Of a DNA stretch of 64,000 nt, positions 61,366-64,000 are shown in pieces; position 1 is the first letter of the stretch; each line of letters starts with the position of its first letter. Under the pieces are notes generated by a model. The model was not told the DNA's origin and made no database searches. It saw nothing but the letters and a program-made list of their open reading frames with translations. The position numbers and the translations under genes were made by a program. The DNA comes from Gracilimonas sp040882225 (GTDB taxonomy: Bacteria > Bacteroidota > Rhodothermia > Balneolales > Balneolaceae): positions 1 through 64,000 of the forward strand of contig JBBEBR010000013.1 of the NCBI GenBank assembly GCA_040882225.1, written 5' to 3'.

Positions 61366-61796
61366 CAACCCAGCAACTGTTCGATCTCCTGGATTTTGTG
61401 ATTCCTTTCTATGGAATATATATCACCCTTTTCCTCTATATGAATATAAATATGAAGCGATCGCTGTAATAGCATCTGTAATTTTTGCTCATTTCCTTGT
61501 TCATCATTTAACGAATGCGCCAATGAGTAAAACAACTCGGCCATTCTTTCGAGATTTTCATCATTCATTCCCTCCTTCGCTTCCAACATTTCAATCATTT
61601 GTTCGGTTTCCAAATTAAGCAGGGTATCTATATCCAGCTTCAGGTGCTCATTGAGTGATTGGTTAGTAATTTGAAAAACCTCTTGTGATTGCCCTTTTCC
61701 CTTTAGTCCAACAACCGCAGCTATTACTTTCGTAAGAACCTGCGAAAGCTGGTAAATTTGCCGCATAATATAATCGCTGCTATTAAACATAAACAT
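61365..61796 (-). CDS. hypothetical protein (DUF6483-like)
   Basis: A 143-residue soluble helical protein. The N-terminal YIMRQIYQLSQVLTKVIAAVVGLKGKGQ and the middle LNEHLKLDIDTLLNL resemble the DUF6483 family, described mostly from Firmicutes, in which an N-terminal D-Y-I-M-R motif precedes a helical bundle. The remainder (ERMAELFYSLAHSLND ... LQRSLHIYIHIEEK) is amphipathic helix. The function is unknown. It converges on mutS2 with the palindrome between them. Confidence 0.65.
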   Translation of the reverse strand: MFMFNSSDYIMRQIYQLSQVLTKVIAAVVGLKGKGQSQEVFQITNQSLNEHLKLDIDTLLNLETEQMIEMLEAKEGMNDENLERMAELFYSLAHSLNDEQGNEQKLQMLLQRSLHIYIHIEEKGDIYSIERNHKIQEIEQLLG

Positions 61797-61855
61797 TGAT
61801 TCCTGGCAGGTTCAAATTATTTACCTACGATTTCTGATATCAACGGAAGTGAGTA

Positions 61856-62881
61856 TTACTCATCTTCCAACAACTCCTCAATAAAAAGCGAATAGCCGGT
61901 AAAATAGAAATTGGAAAACCAGATCCTTTTTGAACCGGCAATTATATGATTATACCCACCTTCTTCTTCATGAAATGTATCGTACAAGTTTTCGTGGTGC
62001 AGAATGAATTCATCTGAATCAGTAACCTGTGCATAGGTTGCTCCAAATGGAATCTCCTGATGTGTATTTCCCGCTGAAAAAAGAACAGTTCCATTTTCAA
62101 GGCGCTGTAAGTATGAAAAATAAGCGGCAGCTTGAGTTCCAATATGCCCGTTTCTGGTTGAAATTCTGATGCCGAAATGTTCGGGTATATCCACTGCTTT
62201 TTTCTGAATCAACTCCTTTCCCTTAAATAAAAACAGATACCGGCTACCTTCATACGTTAAAAGTGTACGATCCTTATCGAGTTGTATACCTATTAAACCC
62301 ACACTGACCGAATTGACTTTATTAACATCCTTTATTTCATTCAAACCCAATTCTTGAGTGGTAAGCATCAGAGAGTCGATAACGTTTAGATTTTCACTAT
62401 CAATTGTTAAACTTACTGGAATTGGTTTTTGCTCTTGTATCACTTGCAGAGGAATATAAAGAGATGGAAAAACCAAGAAACTTGAGCCATCAAAACCATT
62501 TTCCAGATGGTTTACTGTTGATATAGCAGTAGTGTTTGATTCTTGAATCAGGTTTCCTTTAAGATCAGTCTTAATCCATTTATGATTTTGAGAATAAAAA
62601 GTGAATTGAGATTTTTCCTCGTCATATATAGCCGATAAAACAGCTGTTGCTTCTCCCGGCCCTTTCCCTTCTGGTAAAAAACGGTAGAGAATGGAATCGG
62701 TGGCAATATCGTAAACTGCGGCTTTTTGAGGTCCTGCAAACATGGTAAGTAAAAGCTGATTATTCCCTAAAGCGGTGACAGAGGTGATTTGATCAAAAAC
62801 AGCATTGGAAGAAACAGGCTGTGCCTGAAGAATTAGAGAAGATAAAAAACTGAACCCGCATAAAAATAAGACTGCTTTCAT
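61856..62881 (-). CDS. secreted six-bladed beta-propeller-like protein
   Basis: A 341-residue exported protein with a signal peptide (MKAVLFLCGFSFLSSLILQA-Q). The mature part is a series of beta blades with repeated D/N-x-K-G or Asn-containing turns (IATDSILYRFLPEGKGPGEA, TDLKGNLIQE, LFLFKGKELIQKK, RLENGTVLFSAGN). The GKGPGEA motif is characteristic of 6-bladed propeller proteins (BF3164-like) common in Bacteroidota. A ligand or partner cannot be named. The 232 bp upstream holds no recognised feature. Confidence 0.72.
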   Translation of the reverse strand: MKAVLFLCGFSFLSSLILQAQPVSSNAVFDQITSVTALGNNQLLLTMFAGPQKAAVYDIATDSILYRFLPEGKGPGEATAVLSAIYDEEKSQFTFYSQNHKWIKTDLKGNLIQESNTTAISTVNHLENGFDGSSFLVFPSLYIPLQVIQEQKPIPVSLTIDSENLNVIDSLMLTTQELGLNEIKDVNKVNSVSVGLIGIQLDKDRTLLTYEGSRYLFLFKGKELIQKKAVDIPEHFGIRISTRNGHIGTQAAAYFSYLQRLENGTVLFSAGNTHQEIPFGATYAQVTDSDEFILHHENLYDTFHEEEGGYNHIIAGSKRIWFSNFYFTGYSLFIEELLEDE

Positions 62882-63113
62882 ATTTATCTGATATAGCTAG
62901 TGTGATCTTTCTTAATACTATGGCATTTTCCATAAAAAATTTAAAGAAATATATAATAAGAGATCTTAGTAGATTCAGGTTTTTGAGGCCAGTATGCGCC
63001 TTACTAATCCCCGTCGTTATGCAAAGAGCTGGGCATCATCAATATGGGAGAAGCAACTAATCTTAAGTAAAACAATCACACCTCTGCGGAAGGTTTTGAT
63101 TACCGCGGTCCAA

Positions 63114-64000
63114 TTAACCTACGATTTCTGCAATCGTTTCTTCTAAAGCCGCAAGTGTATTTCTGATATCCTCGGAAGTGAGTGAATTACTCATGAAAAA
63201 CGCCTCAAATGGTGAAGGAGGCAAATGCACTCCGCGATTCAGCATTCCGTGAAAGATTTTGCTGAAAAGTTTTTTATCGGTTCGGTTGGCATCGTCAAAA
63301 GTGGTAACGGGGCCTTCACAATAAAAAACCCCAATCATTGAGCCCACCCGATTTATGGTGTGTGGGATGTTTGCTCTCTCAAGTATTCCTTTAATTCCAT
63401 CTGCCAAAGCTGAAGATTTCTCTTCCAGTTCCTCATAAATCCGGGGATTATTTTTCAGCTTATTTAGAAGCGTGAAACCGGCCGCCATCGCCAATGGATT
63501 CCCGGATAAAGTACCCGCCTGATATACCGGTCCTTTTGGAGCTACAAAATCCATGATTTCATTTTTGCCGCCATAAGCTCCGACCGGAAGTCCCGCACCG
63601 ATTATTTTTCCGTAGGTAATCAAATCAGCTGTGATTCCATATAACTTTTGTGCACCACCAAAATGAATCCGGAAACCGGTCATCACCTCATCAAAAATTA
63701 GAACAATGCCGTTTTCATCGCAAAGTGTTCGCAATCCCTCCAAAAAACCATCCACAGGTGGAATACATCCCATATTTCCCGCCACCGGCTCCAGGATAAT
63801 TGCGGCTACATCATTTTGATTAGCTTGCACCAGTTTCTTTACGGAATCTAAATTGTTGTAGTCTGCATTCAGGGTATCTTTGGCTGTGCCTTCGGTAACT
63901 CCCGGACTGCTTGGCTCGCCCATTGTCAAAGCGCCACTTCCTGCTTCAATGAGAAAAGAATCCCCGTGCCCGTGATAATTCCCTTTAAACTTGATGATTT
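63114..64000 (-). CDS. hemL: glutamate-1-semialdehyde 2,1-aminomutase (5' end outside the window)
   Basis: PLP enzyme making 5-aminolevulinate from glutamate-1-semialdehyde in tetrapyrrole synthesis by the C5 route. About 295 C-terminal residues are present, and the frame stays open to the window edge, reading KFKGNYHGHGDSFLIEAGSG before EPSSPGV. Family marks: AAIILEPVAGNMGCIPP, LIFDEVMTGFR with the PLP Asp, and the PLP lysine in LITYGKIIGAGLPVGAYGG. The end EETIAEIVG is a normal C-terminus. The start codon lies beyond base 64000. Confidence 0.95.
   Translation of the reverse strand, partial: IIKFKGNYHGHGDSFLIEAGSGALTMGEPSSPGVTEGTAKDTLNADYNNLDSVKKLVQANQNDVAAIILEPVAGNMGCIPPVDGFLEGLRTLCDENGIVLIFDEVMTGFRIHFGGAQKLYGITADLITYGKIIGAGLPVGAYGGKNEIMDFVAPKGPVYQAGTLSGNPLAMAAGFTLLNKLKNNPRIYEELEEKSSALADGIKGILERANIPHTINRVGSMIGVFYCEGPVTTFDDANRTDKKLFSKIFHGMLNRGVHLPPSPFEAFFMSNSLTSEDIRNTLAALEETIAEIVG

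Noticed and set aside
1..64000. CRISPR arrays, rRNA, tRNA genes and prophage
   Set aside because: No regularly spaced repeats, no tRNA T-loop-like patterns in gaps, no rRNA stretches and no phage structural genes were recognised by eye; a tRNA scan would be decisive.

Overview
The window is an ordinary chromosomal stretch from a member of the Bacteroidota/Balneolota-type (FCB group) bacteria, most likely a Balneolaceae-like organism. This is inferred from gene content, not from any search. Supporting signs are a secreted M28 peptidase ending in a PNPFNPST-type sorting domain, FCB-typical small proteins (DUF3127, DUF4296), a di-heme cytochrome-b succinate dehydrogenase, a yicC-gmk-rpoZ-coaBC block, AT-leaning DNA and intergenic regions full of short palindromic repeats. 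No rRNA, tRNA, CRISPR array or prophage was seen.

Layout. 0.1-8.2 kb, minus strand: tRNA methyltransferase TrmB, PdxH and a thioredoxin-like protein in a tight operon, then an M49-like lipoprotein peptidase, an MscS channel and a 994-residue P-loop protein. 8.4-14.6 kb: cell-wall amidase, uridine kinase, CoaX, an SDR, a DUF4296 lipoprotein and RecQ. 14.7-15.6 kb: a RAYT (REP-associated transposase) gene framed by three REP-like hairpin pairs. 15.6-28.7 kb: the branched-chain amino acid block, with leuACDB on the minus strand and ilvD-ilvB-ilvN-ilvC-ilvA on the plus strand, separated by a helical TPR-like protein. 28.8-41.2 kb: PLP enzyme, PurU, MnmD-like methyltransferase, Fic protein, EttA, a frameshifted YgjP-type metallopeptidase, an outer-membrane protein, FAD oxidoreductase, M20 amidohydrolase and a DUF4097 protein. 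41.2-44.7 kb: sdhCAB. 44.9-54.0 kb: YigZ, a LolA-like protein, a nested inverted-repeat element, cobalamin adenosyltransferase, GlmM, DUF1460, MsrB, the M28 peptidase and a carbamoyltransferase/DUF5989/SxtJ module. 54.1-64 kb: yicC-gmk-rpoZ-coaBC, TauE and PhzF, MutS2, two hypotheticals and the 3' part of hemL.

The most notable observation lies in the 263 bp before ilvD. A 23-codon leader peptide in which 11 of the first 15 residues are Leu, Ile or Val is followed by a strong intrinsic terminator. The segments can also form mutually exclusive 1:2, 2:3 and 3:4 helices. This is the complete layout of a ribosome-stalling transcription attenuator, analogous to enterobacterial ilvL, placed to control the ilv genes. 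The neighbouring leuA lacks the usual C-terminal allosteric domain, so transcriptional control may carry more of the end-product regulation here.

Other points of interest are a paired ATPase/MscS locus, two inverted repeats with identical 12-nt spacers in front of the Fic gene, a 49-residue membrane protein wedged between the carbamoyltransferase and SxtJ, and several families of non-coding repeats.
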